64,000 bases of DNA from Xylaria sp. FL1777 (GCA_022578965.1 MU400560.1:229518-293517); one strand, 5' to 3'; shown: positions 36,327-49,849, numbered from the stretch's first letter. A program made the numbers and translations. The notes: generated by a model from the sequence alone, not told the origin.

Positions 36327-36561
36327 TAATACAACTTTATAAAGGTGTATTAATAATTTAGCTTATCCTATAAAGCTAGTGCGTAGCTTGCTTATAAAGC
36401 TGTGCGTTACTTTAAACTAGCATAGTAAAAGCTACCTAACTTAGTAAGGCTACCTATATACATAAATAAAATTATTCTGCAAACTAGAAATCATAACCTT
36501 CTTTTTTTTTACATCATTCAATATACACTTTTTCTACCTATACCCCTAAAGACACCTATTA
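36327..36561 (+). repeat. 3' LTR of element 1
   Basis: 235 bp, gap-free partner of 28719-28953. Its last third keeps more C than the 5' LTR (for example CTACCTATACCCCTAAAGACACC in part), while its middle is more eroded. Confidence 0.9.
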
Positions 36562-36899
36562 CAAAGTTATTATTATAAAGTATAAAAAACTTAAATATAA
36601 AAGTATTATTAAGCAAATAAAAATATAGCAGTAAGTTTTATAATAACATTTTATTAGTAATAAACAGATTAAGCGTAGTTTTGTACTTTAGTTAATACTA
36701 TAAAACAAAGAACAAAAATAGAACTATAAAAACAATTATAAGAAAAAATCGAGTGTTATATATTTATGCTAGCTAGTTTTTAATAAATATACATATTTAA
36801 AAAAAACTAATATAAAAGCTTTATATATAAAATTATATAAACTAACTAATTAATAAACTAATAAACTATAAACAATAAAACTATTATTATAAGTTAAGA

Positions 36900-37090
36900 T
36901 TTATATTTACGTTTAGTAGTAATATAAGCAGTAATTATAACTGCTTTTGTTTTTGCTTTTGTTTTTGTTACTTTTGTTTCTATTATTATTATTTTTGCTG
37001 TTTTTGTTTATATTGTTTTTATTTATGTTGTTTTTGTTTATATTGCTTTTGTTTTTGTTGCAATATTTCTTAAATTAGTTGTTTTAATTT
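36900..37090. repeat. pyrimidine-rich trinucleotide-like tract
   Basis: Repeated TTTTTGTTTTTGCT and TTATATTGTTTTTATTTATG units. On the minus strand it reads as an Asn/Lys-rich stretch and may be a decayed low-complexity coding segment. Confidence 0.5.
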
Positions 37091-37482
37091 TAGTACTATT
37101 ACTAGTGCTAGTGCTAAAGCTAAAGCTAAAGCTAGAACTAAAGTTAGTTATGCTAATTAACTAAGGCTTAATTTAAGAGTTAAAGCATTTATCTAGTTTT
37201 TTAACTATTAGTTATAAGCTTTTATATTACGTAAATAAAGCGATTTTTAGCTTATAATAAAAGCAAGCTTAAATTTTGTAACTTTAAGTATAATGTAATA
37301 AAGTGTAATATAATAAAGTGTAGTGTAATAAGCTTATAAAACATAAATCTTAGGAAACTTTACTGATTTTATATTATAACATTTTTTGTACGTGTATTTT
37401 AAATGCTATAGTTTTTATCCTATGTTTTATAAAAAATATATCTTACTTCACTAAGATTTTAGGAAACACCTAAAAGGTAAGA

Positions 37483-37915
37483 AATAAATATATTAGGTTA
37501 ACTAACACTTTAGTTATAACCCTAGCTAATTTTAGTATAGCAGCTACTAATGCTACGTACGGTTAATGTACTTACGTAGTATAGTTAAAAAGCATTTTAT
37601 ATAGGCCACTTTTTATACTACAATTTTAGGAAACACCTAGAATATAAAATCATGGTTTTATAGCAATAGTTAGCTAAACTACTTTTGCAACACTTAAAAA
37701 AATGGCAAAAATTATTTAGCACTAATAAATAATAGCTTTAATATATATGCAACGTTTTTATGAAATTTTATTTTTATAATGTACTTAAGTATTTATAAAA
37801 AAGTAAATATATTAAGTAAACTAATACTTTAGTTATAACTTTAGCTAATTTTAGTGTAATAGCTATTAGTGCTATATATAACTAATATATTTACGTAATT
37901 ATAAGCCACTTTTTA
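37483..37915. repeat. direct repeat, about 130 bp, spaced 320 bp
   Basis: A segment starting AAATATATTA at about 37485 (continuing through CTTTAGTTATAAC and GCCACTTTTTA) recurs at about 37805. Differences look like transitions. Confidence 0.65.
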
Positions 37916-39749
37916 ATAACGTTTTATAAAAAATCATTTTGCGTAATATTTGCTAGCTTTATTATAATAAGGTTTATTAAGTTTATATGCATTATGCTTA
38001 AATATAATTTTTATAGTGCTGCTAAGTAATATATTTCTTGCAATTTATTTTTAATACTACGGTTAGTATGTTTTTTTTATATATAGCTTTATAACGTAGT
38101 AACTTTATTAAAGCTTTTAATTTAATTACATAGCTAATAAACAATAGCTAAGCAGCAAAAGCTATTACTGTTTGCTAGTAATGTAGTTTAATTGCAAAGT
38201 TTTAAACAAACAGCTATATAAAATGCAAATTTTAAAGGAAGTTAACTTTTAAACGTAAAATATTAATGCTATAATAACTAGCTAAATAAAGATTATAAAA
38301 AGCTATATAAATTCTACAAAATAAAAATCTAAATAGCACATGCTTTAAACATTATAAAAAATGTATGCTATATAGTAGTAAAACTATTAGTTATTTTATA
38401 GCATTATTATTAGTAAAAAAGAACAAAACTTACTTGTATTAAGCATAGCAAGTTATAAAAGTAGCACTTTAGCAAAACTTTATAACTTTAATTATATAAA
38501 AAAAACGCTTGTTTTTAACATGCTTGCTAATTTACGTTATAGCAAGCTAATTTTAAAACGAAGTAAGAAAAGTTAATATATAAAGGGTTATAACATTAAT
38601 ATAACTTGTTATTTTATTAATATAAGCTTACTTTAAAGAAGTTATTTAGCTAAATGCTTGTTTGCAGCTAGTTAGCAAACTATGTAATTATGCAAGCTAT
38701 TATAGTAATATAGTTATTATACTTATATATTTAGCTTGTTATTAAATTAACGTTTTAGTAATTAATGTTTGTAGTAATATTTAGCAATATATTAAACAAT
38801 TTAAATTAATAAAAGAAGTGTTTTTAAAAGTTAATAGCTTTATAAGCATTTTAAGCTTTAACGTTTGCTAGTTTTATAGCTAAATAATGCACGTATTAAA
38901 GTAAGTTGTTTTAACTTTTTAAAATGCTATAGTTTTACTTATAAATGCATTTATAGAGTTTTTACTGTTTTTAGATAACTACTAGAAGCCTTTTTGCTAA
39001 CCAGGGTATTTTTTAAACGAGGGCACGTTATACGCTAGCATAATATTCTAAAACTAAGCTTGCTTAAGCTACTGTTTTATTTTAAGATTTATAGGGTTAG
39101 TTTTAATATTTATGGGGTTAAGCGGTTTATTCTTAGTATATAGCAATTACGGGATAAAGGTTATCCTTAAGGGTTTAAGTAAATGCTTGTTATGAACTAA
39201 TGGTAAAAGCCGGAGTTAGCTAAAAGGTATTTAGTTCTTTACTAATAGTAGCAGCTGAAGCTAGCTAGAAAGCATCTGATTTTTTCTTAATGGTGGCAGT
39301 ATTACTTTAGCTATTACGGAATGCTTTAATAGCGACAAGTTAAAACTATAACCTATTATTAGCCCGCACTAAAGAACTAGTTAATAAAAGTTAAATCCAT
39401 GTTTTTAAATCAGGTATTTTTACTTTAATAATAAACATTAATGCTATTCCAGGTTTTTTTTATTAATGTTTTATTTATATATGTTGTTTAAAGTTTTAGG
39501 CTTGCTTGAAAACTTAACCACATAGCATACTATTAATCGATAAAGTACATTAGTAGCTTTAATTTTCTAGTATTAACTTTTAACTAGTTATAAACTAGTT
39601 ACTTTGCTTGTTTATAATGGAAGTTAAAAGTAAGAACTAGTTGTAGTACTAGAAATAATTATAATGGTAAATAAGTTTAATAATAAGCTAAAGCTTTTTA
39701 GTTTAGTAAAAAGCATTTATTAAAGCATTTAAGATAGTTATTAAGGCAA

Positions 39750-40100
39750 GCTATTATTAAAACACACCGTTATTAAGGTATATTGTTATTAAGCTATGCT
39801 ATTATTAAAATATACTGTTATTAAGGTATACTGTTATTAAGGGTGCTTTAATAATAGTATACTTTAATAACGGTGTGTTTTAATAATAAACGTAAATGTT
39901 TTAATAATAGGTGCTTTAATAGCGGGTGTTTTAATAACGGGGTGCTTTAATAACAGTGTGCTTATTAATTATTAAGGCACACTATTAAGGCATGCTGTTG
40001 TTAAAGCACACCTTATTAAAGCACCTTATTATTAAAACACTTATTATTAAAACACTTGTTATTAAAACACCCGTTATTAAGGCATGCTATTATTAGTAGC
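39750..40100. repeat. minisatellite with alternating orientation, about 15-bp unit
   Basis: The unit GTTATTAAGGYAYRCT appears repeatedly in one orientation (39.75-39.84 kb), then as its reverse complement with TTTAATAACGG and GGTGCTTTAATAA (39.84-39.965 kb), then again in the first orientation (39.97-40.095 kb). The three blocks can fold into a large hairpin. Confidence 0.8.
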
Positions 40101-40424
40101 TAAAATAACATTTAAGTGTAGTGTTAGTTATATAACTACATATAGCAAATATTATGTATAAATAACTTTAAGCGTGTTATATAATATAAGCAACGCTTAA
40201 AACTAAACGATATGTTTTTATATATAATAAAAATATAACTTTATGTAATAATATCCTTTTTACACCTTTATAACCTTACAAAATTTACTTATTATTTTTA
40301 TAATACTTTAGTTTATATATGTATAGCTTGATTAACTGTTGCGATATATAAGCTAAAGGTTAATAAATATTATATAACTGCTAACTAATTAGCTTGCTTT
40401 TTTAGCTAGCTAATTAGTTTGCTT

Positions 40425-40605
40425 TTATATTTTTAATTAGCGCGCTTTTAATTAATTAGCGTGCTTTTAACTAATTAGCTCGATTTTAACTAATTAGCGC
40501 GCTTTTACACCTTTAATTAGCTTGCTTTCACACCTTTAATTAGCACGCTTTTAAACCATTAGCTCGTTTTTAGCTCGTTTTTAGCTCGTTTTTAACTAAA
40601 CTATA
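40425..40605. repeat. short tandem array, AATTAGCGCGCTTTTA-type unit
   Basis: Units of about 17-25 bases alternate AATTAGCKYGCTTTTA with ACACCTTTAATTAGC, ending in three TTTTAGCTCG units. Isolated CG dinucleotides (GCGCGC) survive here. Confidence 0.8.
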
Positions 40606-41959
40606 TGCAGTACATATTTAAGGCATACTGCGTGGATATTTTAATAAAACGCCGCATTTTTATATTTAGCAATAGCGCTATATTTTCAAACGTCCTTAAA
40701 AAAGCTCACTTTATATTTACTTTACTACATGCTATAATAAAACTAATTTACTTTTGTTTTAGCTAATCCTTAACTAATTTTCTGTTTAATAAATACTAAA
40801 TACTATTAACTATTATATATGCGTTTATAGAAAACAGGGTAAACAACTAAAACAAAGGAAAAAACTAGGACAAAATAAACAAAAAATAAAACTTACTTAT
40901 ATAAGTACTTAGTTAAATGTTTTTTTACGCAGTAGTGTTATAAAAAAGCTAAAAAATGTTTAGCTTAGTTATTTAGTATAACCTAAAAGCTTTTTTATAA
41001 CACTAAGTACTTAAGCATTTAGCTTAGCTTACTAAATGTTTTATGCGTATAGTATAGTATAATATAAGTATGCTATAGTTTAATAACAATAGAATTTATA
41101 GCGTACTATAAATACTTATATACACTATAGAATTTTTTTATAATATAGTACGATGAGATTTTAAAACAACATATAAGTATATTTGTAGCTAAGCATTAAA
41201 GACAATGTAATAGCACACTTATAACGGTTATACAGTACTTTTTAACTAAAGAAGCAAAGTACCTAGGTATTTAATTTTGCCCCGATGAGGTAAAAAGGAG
41301 TGCTTAGCTCGATTTTATGATTGTATTGCAAATAACTTACTTAGGTAGTATTCCGGCTCCTTTTTTGGCATTTATTCATTTTGCTTGTTAACATGTTTAT
41401 TTTTAATTACGCTATAAGATTAATTGTGCTATGATTTATTATGTGTATTTTAAACTCCTTTAATATATGTGTATATTAAATAAACATACTATTATTAATA
41501 CTAATAGTTTATAAGTAGTTTATGGAAAACTTTTTTCTTTAGTTTTTGCTAAAATTTGGTTTTATTTATAGTGCAAGCAGCTGAAATTAGCTTAGCTTAT
41601 TAGTACAAAAGTATAACTACAAACAGTTAAAACGTAGCGCTTAAATAAATTGTTTATTGCTATATATAAAACAAATTGCAATAAACAATATTGTTTTATT
41701 ATATTTTTTAAGATTAAAAACAGCTTATACTTTAAGCTTAGCTAGCTTATAAAGCAAGGAATTATTACTATAAAGCTTACTTAAAGCAAACATTAAGTTA
41801 TATAGCTAAACTAAACTATTACTTAAACATAAAACAATTAAAACAATAATAAAACAAAGGCAAACGTAGCAGCTATAATATAAGCTAAAGGTATTTCTAA
41901 AGCATAGCTAAATAACCTTTAAAGAGACAATAATGTTTATAAAGAAATTAAACCTTATG

Positions 41960-42575
41960 TTTTGCAAGGTTAAAGCAAAATTAAACAGCAACTTTATATA
42001 CTAAATAGCCTTTATTCTCCTCTTGTTTTAGTAAAAAACAACAATGTTTACAAGGCTAAATCGTATATTTCGCAAAGTAACAAATAGTAACTTAATACAC
42101 TTTTATTTTCTCGACTACCGAATTATTCTATTTAAGCTTTTTATTATTAAAACTAGGGCTTATTTACTAAAAGAAACAAGGATAATAACTTTATTAAAGG
42201 AGATAGTTATAATGATAATGACTTTTTTACTAAAAGTAAAAGTTATAAAAACCTTTTTACTAAGAAAAACAAAGGTTATAAAAATAATAACTCTTAAGGC
42301 AAAATTAAACAGTAACTTTATATACTAGATAGCCTTTATTTTTTCCTTGTTTCGGTAAAGAATAACAATGTTTACGAGGCTAAATTAAATATTCCGCAAG
42401 GTAATAAACAGCAATTTAATATACTTTTATTTTTTTGCTTACCGGATTATTTTATTTAAGCTTTTCATTATTAAGACCAAGACTTTTTCACTAAAGAAAA
42501 CAAGGGTTATAAAGATAATAACTTTATTAAAAGAAACAGTTATAATAATAATAACTTTATTAAGCAATTTAACGA
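41960..42575. repeat. tandem duplication, 324-bp (108-codon) unit
   Basis: The segment starting GCAAAATTAAACAG at 41975 recurs at 42299, 324 bp later, and the match continues through ATGTTTACRAGGCTAAAT and a purine-rich AAAACAAGGGTTATAAA region. Both copies read partly open in the same plus frame (MFTRLN, then FRKV-NSNLI, RIILFKLFIIK). The first copy gives a 94-codon open frame (42044-42328). No family recognised. Confidence 0.7.
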
Positions 42576-44204
42576 AGCTTTTTTTTTTAGAGAGCTAAAG
42601 GTTAAAAGCGAGCTATTAATAGCGTAGCTTTAAATAAACCTTTAGATTTTCTTAAATTTAACTTTAGCCCCTTTGTACGTTTAACATTTGTTGCATTTTC
42701 TTTATTTAACTTGCTTAATTTATATAGCTTTTATTATTCTTTAAGTGGTGTTATGCCTTAAATATTTCCAAACAACAGCCTTAAGCAGCTTTTTTTTTTT
42801 AATTTATTTTATGCCGATAAGCCTTGTTAAATGTCTAGCTAGCAAAGTGATAGCAAAAGTAGCAAAACTGCTAAAGCTAACAGCAAAGTTAACTTTTGTT
42901 GCTTGTTATTTGTTTTAGCTACAATTAGTTTTTTATGTTAACCCTTAGTGCTTCCACTATATAAATTAAGACTTAGTGGCTTTGTTTAGTTATAACAATA
43001 GAAATGCAGCTTAAGTGCATAATCACTAGAAATAAACAGCATTTTAAGTAGCACTAATATAGAACTAAAAACCGGTGTATTGCGATTATAAGTGATTTTA
43101 AAGCTTTAATAATAACACGAGCTACTTATAGCTTAAATTAATCTAGAAATAGCTTAAGATATAATAAATAAGCAAATCTTCTAAAAATTGGTTGTATTAT
43201 AACTAGCTTAAGAAATAACAGTTATTAAAACAAATTATATAAAAGTTTCCTTTAATAAACAACTTAACTTATAATAGCGTTAGCTAAGGTGTTTAGTGTG
43301 CGTAACAAAAATAAAAAACAATAAACTATTATTAAATAAGTGTTTCAAGCAAAAACTCTTTATACTTAGTTAAGCATAGCTTTATTGCTTAATTGTTTAT
43401 AATATATACTTAGTATATAAACTATAAATTCCTTGCATATTCTTGCTTTTAACACTACACGTATATTTTTATTTTTAATGCTATACATATATTCCTATTT
43501 TTAACACTATATATATATTCTCACTTAACGCTACATATATATTTTCACTTTAATATAACATATATAACAATGTAACTATTATTATGCTTTATATGCAAGG
43601 TGCACTTATTTGTATTAAGTATTATAGCTATGTTATGTTATTTGTTTATTTTGCTGGTTTTTAATAATATGTTAATAGTTTTTTTTTTGTTAGTAATATA
43701 TATTAATCTTAAATATAAACATTTATTTTAGCTGCTTTTACTGCAATATTAAGATTGTAAAAAGCGGCTTAAACGCTAACGTTTATTTTTACTTAGGTGT
43801 TTTTTAGTTTACTACTTTTACCGAGATATTGTTTGCTTATTAAAATATGTATTAATAACTTACGAAAAAGTTTGCATTTAAGGCGAAGCTAAGCTTTTTT
43901 AGCGCAGCTATGCAAGTTTTCTAGTTTTTTTGTCTTAAGAACAAGTACAATAAAATACTTAAAGATAAAGGGTTATTTTTTAACTTTTGATATTTTATTA
44001 CTTACTACTAAAAATGAAATAACTATAAGGGTATTACATAATATTTACTAGTGTATAAAGCACTTAATATATAATGTATTTATATTTTGCCCTTTTAGCT
44101 ATTTATAGGTATATACTTTAGCTGGTTATTTAATGAGAAGTAGCTATTGTGCTATTTTAAGTACGCGTTATTTTATCACTACTTAAGTACTGCTTGCTAC
44201 CCCT

Positions 44205-46140
44205 TTTTTTTTCTTTTTTTTTGCGTTTTTTTTTTTTTTTCTTTTATTTTACTACTTGCAAAAAACAGCAAAACCTTGTACATTTAGCTACTATAACGTT
44301 TTATAAACTTATTTACCTTTATTAATTATCTTTATTGCTAACATGCAGACTTTACGGTTTATGCGGTTAACTAAAAGCGGCTTTAGCTTTTCACTTAATA
44401 CCTTTAAACAGAAAAAAATGCTGACTCTTTAGCTAACCTCTCCGAAAATACCGATTCTTTAAAAGCTAAATACCCCCGAAAAAACACATATTTCCGAGGA
44501 AATACATGCTTTTAAGAACACTGCTTTTATTATCCTTTCTAAGATCATTAGCATGTTAAAAAACAGCAAAATGTGTTTTTTGTCCGTTAAAGAAGTTATA
44601 AGTATACTTAATAAAGCGGACAACTTAACTAAAACTATTACAGATATATTTTAAAAAATAGTATGCTATTAAAACAGCATTAAAGATTTTTAAATATAGG
44701 TATTTTATTTATAGAACTTAGCATTAAATAAAGAACTATAAAAAAGCAAATATAACACTTTTAAACAATAAGTAAAAAAGTTATATAACGAGATATATAA
44801 AAATATTGCAAATAAAGAGCAAAAAATCAGGAACTAAAAAGCAAAAGCGGTTAGATTTTTAATTACGCTTAGTGCTTTAAGCTTATAGTTTTAGCACTTA
44901 ATTAAGTTAAAATCCTGTAATTTTTTTAACAAACTTTAGAACTAAATAGCATAAAATAACATAAGCTATTTATTTGCTGTAGTATTATTAAATATACAAA
45001 CATATTATTGGATTGCATTAAGCATTACTAAAAAGCAAAGCATTTAAAGAACTTTTAATACGTAAACAATTAATGTAAAAAGTTTTAATAGTATTATTTA
45101 TTATAAGCTAACTAAAGAAAAAATAAAGGCAGCTTAAATAATGGTTAGTTTGTATAAGTTTTTAGTAAATAAGCTATTTTTACTAATAATGCTTATTAAA
45201 AACAAAGAATTTAATAAAGCTATTAAGTTATTTAAAGTAAGCAAGCAAATAGCTAAATAGCAGTTTTTTTTTGCTAAAGCTAACTTATTTAAAGTTAAAA
45301 ATAGTAGTAATGCAACATTTTAAGAAAAGCTTATATTTATAAGGCTTAACATATTTAGATTTATAACTAAGTGTTTTTGCAAAGCTACTGTTTTGTTAAA
45401 CCTAAAGGCAGCTTTTAATAAAATATACTAGTTAGCAAAATATAACATTTTAAAACTTCTTTTAAACATAGTAGCAAAAATAAAAAAAGTAATATATATA
45501 TACTATTGCTAGATTTAGCTAATATATAGCTTTAGCATAAAACAATTAAAGCGCAAGTTAAACTTTAACTATTTAATCAAAAAAATAACTAATTATATAT
45601 ATAAACTAAAAGTGCAAGTGAACAAAAAGCTTAATGCAAAAAAGGACTTTTTTAACATAAAAAAAGAGCTAGTTTTTTTTTAAGACAATTTTAGCTCGAT
45701 TAAGGTTCTTAAGCGTAAAGCTTTAAACTAGCTAATAAGTAATAGTGCAAAACGGTAAAAATATAACATATGTACTAAAATAAAGCAGTAAAACTACACT
45801 AGGTGCAAAAGGATAAACTATAGCTTACGCATTTAAGCACTAAAGTAATTTTATGACTTAAGGAATAAAACAATTAATTAAAACGTAATATATTAACTAT
45901 AATTATTCTTTTGTGATAATTTTCTATATTTTCGAAGCCAGTGCTTTAAAATTTAGCGCAGTAGCTTAAACTTACTCATAGGGGCTATTTAATTACCCTG
46001 CTTTACTATAGTACTTAAAAGGTAATCAAGAGCTATAATATAACATAACTATAATGCTAATACATTATTAGCTCGGCTTTATAATAGCTTTAAAATGCCT
46101 TTTGTTTTTAAAGCTCCTTAAGTAAACCTAAACAATAACT
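44205..46140. other. unidentified segment with long pyrimidine tract and partial frames
   Basis: Starts with a near-pure T tract with few C and G (about 44205-44251). A plus-strand frame from about 44344 (MQTLRFMRLTKSGFSFSLNTF) reads in pieces to about 45.4 kb. Local G+C is higher than around it (for example 44.40-44.52 and 45.96-46.0 kb). It could be a decayed retroelement or host gene just upstream of element 2. No motif is diagnostic. Confidence 0.35.
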
Positions 46141-46184
46141 TCTAGCTTTTAAACAAGGTTATATATATCTAAAAAGTTAGCCTG

Positions 46185-46700
46185 TGTTATGAAATGGGTT
46201 AACTAGGCCGGTTGAAGGCCAGGTGTAGAGAAGGCATACGTAAAAGGAGTCCTATTTGTTAAAAAAATATGTATTTAAACCACTATAAGGGTTTAATGCA
46301 TAGACTTAACAAACTTAAGCGTTAAGTCTATTAAGCCTTAGACTTAATAAACTTAAGCGTTAAATCTATTAAGCTTTAAACTTAAAACAATATAGCGTTA
46401 AGTTTATTAGAAAAAGCAATATTTATAGATTATTATTACTGTTTTTTTTATTTATATAAACATGCACTTTTTATATTTAGTTATTTATTTAGTTTTAGTT
46501 TTTTAGCTATTAATTTTTTTATAATTGCTAAGCATTAATATATTTATTACTTTTAATTCTTTAAAACTTTTATTAATGCATAGTAGTAAAAGTACCTTAA
46601 AAACCTTTTTAACGAACTACTGTTAAAGATCTTATTATTACCTGCAAATTAAAACTCTAAAAGCAAACCTGTTATATTAATATATAATAAGTTTGTTATA
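46185..46700 (+). repeat. 5' LTR of element 2
   Basis: 516 bp, the same length as 53402-53917. Contains two internal copies of an about 40-bp segment (GACTTAACAAACTTAAGCGT). Its first half keeps more G and C than the 3' LTR (for example AACTAGGCCGGTTGAAGGCC). Confidence 0.93.
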
Positions 46701-46929
46701 TTTTAATAGCTTTTTAATTAATAGAACTTAATATATAAGAATAAATATTAGTATAAAGAGTTAAGTAATAAACAATTTACAAAATAAACTTTTAAAAGTA
46801 TACTAAAAAGATATTTAAAAAATAAAAATGCTAAATAGCATTACGTAAGTAAACCTTACTTAATAACTAATAAACTAAATCTAAGTTATACTACTAAGAA
46901 TAAAAAGTTAAAAATTAAGTTTAAGGATT

Positions 46930-47830
46930 TTGGAAACCTTTAGAACTAATAATATATTAAAACAACAAACCTTAGTACTTTTACTAGCTATTTTTATTAA
47001 AAAAAAAGCAGTAGCAAAAGAAAAAAAGTTAAGCAGCAGCAGTAAAAAAAAACTAACGCTAATGCTAGCGCTACAAAGCAAACTAGTTGCTTTAACTCAA
47101 AAAGCAGTTTAAATATTAAGCGTTATAACCTTTAAACTAGTATAAATATTAGCTATAGTAATTAAAGCAGCAATAATAACTGCTATTATAACAATAAGTT
47201 AAAGCTTTAAATAAGTAATTATATTATAACTAATGCTAATATTACTACTAGTAAACCTAACGCTTATTTTTATTACTGCTATACCTAAAGTAGTAACTTA
47301 AAATAAAAAACCTAACTTTTTATTATTACTGCTGCTTTTACTATTAAAATTATTTATAATGTTAAAAATGCTAAACATTAAAGGTTTTAAACTTATTGCT
47401 TTAAAGCTTTATAATAGATTTATAGATATAAAAGCCTTTTTAATTTATGCTAAACTTTATTTAAAATAGCATTTTATTATTATTATAAAAAAAAACTAGA
47501 AAGTAATAACTACTTTATAATTTTTATTAGGAAAAGTACTAGAATAGTTTTAACTTATTTTAAAGGATTTCTTAAAAGCTAACAAGTTAACTAACCTTAA
47601 GCTAAAAACAAAAGAAATTTTTAAAAACTACATTAAGTTTAAAAATCAAATGAAAGCATTATTTAAAAACACTTAAAAGGCAAAACACGCAAAAAAAGCA
47701 TTTTACCGCTTAAAACAAACAAAAGCAGTAGTAAATTATGCTATAAAATTTAAACGATTAGCAGCAATTTTAAGATTGCTTAAGCTTGCATTGTTTTACT
47801 TATTTTATAGTAAACTTAAAACTTAAGTTT
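46930..47830 (+). pseudogene. element 2 gag-like remnant
   Basis: Begins with a 60-codon open frame (46930-47112, METFRTNNILKQQTL...) that has a Ser/Lys-rich middle. It is followed by fragments such as YFKGFLKS and KHLKGKTRKKSILPLK, in the position and character of a Ty3/gypsy gag. The call rests mainly on position. Confidence 0.5.
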
Positions 47831-49849
47831 AAAATAAACTATGCAAAATAAATAAACTAGCGAAAATTAATACGTATATTAATATAGCTATTGTAATTAA
47901 TTAACAATTATTTAACTAGTATTTTAAAACTAAAAGAACTAGAAAAAACAAAAAAAAGAATATTTAAAAGAGTATTAAACAAAGATTTAAGCAAATTAGT
48001 AAAATCTAGAAATAATAATCTTAAAATATATCTAAAGTTAAATATTATAACTATAGAAAAAAAGAACACTTTTAAAAATAATGCTGATCTAAAAAAAAGA
48101 ACGGAAAGAAAAGCTATAAAAAGGGAAAAATTTCTTAACTTAAAAAAAAAGTATAAGTTATAAAAGTTTAAAACAACAAAAAACAACGAAGCAATTTAAA
48201 AAATACGTCTTTAGAGCAAAAATATAAAGTTGCTGTTTTAAGTTAAAACAAAAGTGCTATACTAAACAAAACTAAATGCTTTATTTATATAAGTTAAAAT
48301 AAACAAGCATATAAATACTATTTAAAAGCTTTGCAATTATTAAAACAAATTATAAAAAAATATATCTGCTATATAAACAATTAAAGTTATTTAATATATA
48401 ACCTAAAAAAATAGTTTAACTAAAAATAGCAAACAACAGAAAATAGTAAGTTAACATAGTTAGCAAATTTATAGAACTATAAAAACTTTAAACTATTAAA
48501 GCTTAAAATATAGCCTAAAAAAAAGTTATGTTTAAAGAAACAAAACTATAACTATAAATAGTGTAATTATTAAACTAATTATAAACTATTAAAACACTTA
48601 GTTGCTAAATAAACCTAAAAAAACAAAACTTATAAAACTTTAAAGCAAAAACAAATAAAATTAAAAGCTATAAAAAATACTATAAAAAAAGAACTAATAA
48701 AAATAAATAAAGTATTTTTATAGCTTAGATTGCTCTAAATGCAACAAAACAAAAAAGCATTAATAGTTAGCGCAAAAACTAATATATTTTAAAGACTAAA
48801 ACTAGCAATTTAATTAATTGCTAAAAGTTATTACTATAATAAAACTATAATAAAAAACAATAATAATATCTTACGCTTAAAAGATTTAAAACATAACAAA
48901 GTACTATAAAATTGCTATATAATATATTGTTGCTACTAATATTTACTTAACAAACTAAAGAATAATTGGTTTTTTAAACAAATTATAAAAACAGAAATAC
49001 GGAACTTTTATAAATTAAAGTAGTTAGTTATAACTATAGTTTACTACAAAAATTTATAAAGATTTATAATATTTAAAGAAAATTTTAATTGTACTTATAA
49101 TACTATTTTAAAAAAATATAAAAACAACTGCTATAAATATTACTAGCTAATTAAAGCATAATTATACTAAGAAATAGTTGCTAAAAGCAAAAAAGCTTAA
49201 AAACTGCAATTTAAAGCTTGCTTAAAAGCAAAAACAGAACAAAATATAATAATATCTAAAGTACAAAATAAAATAAGCATTTAAACATTTAACAAAAAAA
49301 AGTTAAAAAAACAAAATAAACATTTGCTAAAAGAGCAGCAAGTAGCTAAAGAAACTAAGGCCTTACGTAAAGTTTGATGCAATAACTAGCAAAACTAATT
49401 TAAAGTTAAACTTATATATTAAAAAAAAAAGTATAATACTTTAATTAACTTAGAAGCATAAGCTAACATAATTTTACTTAAAATAGCAAAACAAAATAAA
49501 ATTTCTTAAAAATATAAGTAAAAATCCTAAAAAATTAAAGGATTTAATAAAAGTACTTCTAGCTATAATAATAGTTATATACTTAAAAAAACTAAACCTT
49601 TTAATATATTTATATAAGAATACAAAAAATAAATTGTATTAAATATTGCTAATATATTTAATTACAACATTATTTTAGGAATACTATAGCTAAAAACTAG
49701 CAACCCTTTAATCTAATAAAAAGCAAAAACTATTAATTAAAAAAGTAAAAAATAAAGCAAAAAAATTAGAAAAATCGCAAAAGAAATTCTAAACAAAATA
49801 CTAAAAGTATATTACAAATTCTACAAACTATTTAAGAAAAAAAAAAAAA

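Larger units (their letters stand above)
28719..36561 (+). mobile_element. element 1: complete, dead Ty3/gypsy LTR retrotransposon
   Basis: 7843 bp, bounded by two 235-bp LTRs and 5-bp target duplications CAAAG (28714-28718 and 36562-36566). LTR ends read TA...TA, as expected of the usual TG...CA after RIP. The order of remnants is: gag-like low-complexity sequence (about 29.5-31.2 kb), a C2H2-like finger (31.46 kb), reverse transcriptase (33.3-33.6 kb), RNase H (34.2-34.5 kb), and integrase with HHCC zinc domain (34.75-35.07 kb). Integrase after RNase H defines Ty3/gypsy. The reverse transcriptase resembles the fungal type with YVQRQI and FARAYVDDIVIF motifs. Many stops make it inactive. Confidence 0.92.

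Noticed and set aside
47908..48186. 92-codon minus frame inside element 2
   Set aside because: Phe/Leu-rich shadow of an A-rich plus strand within the retrotransposon interior.
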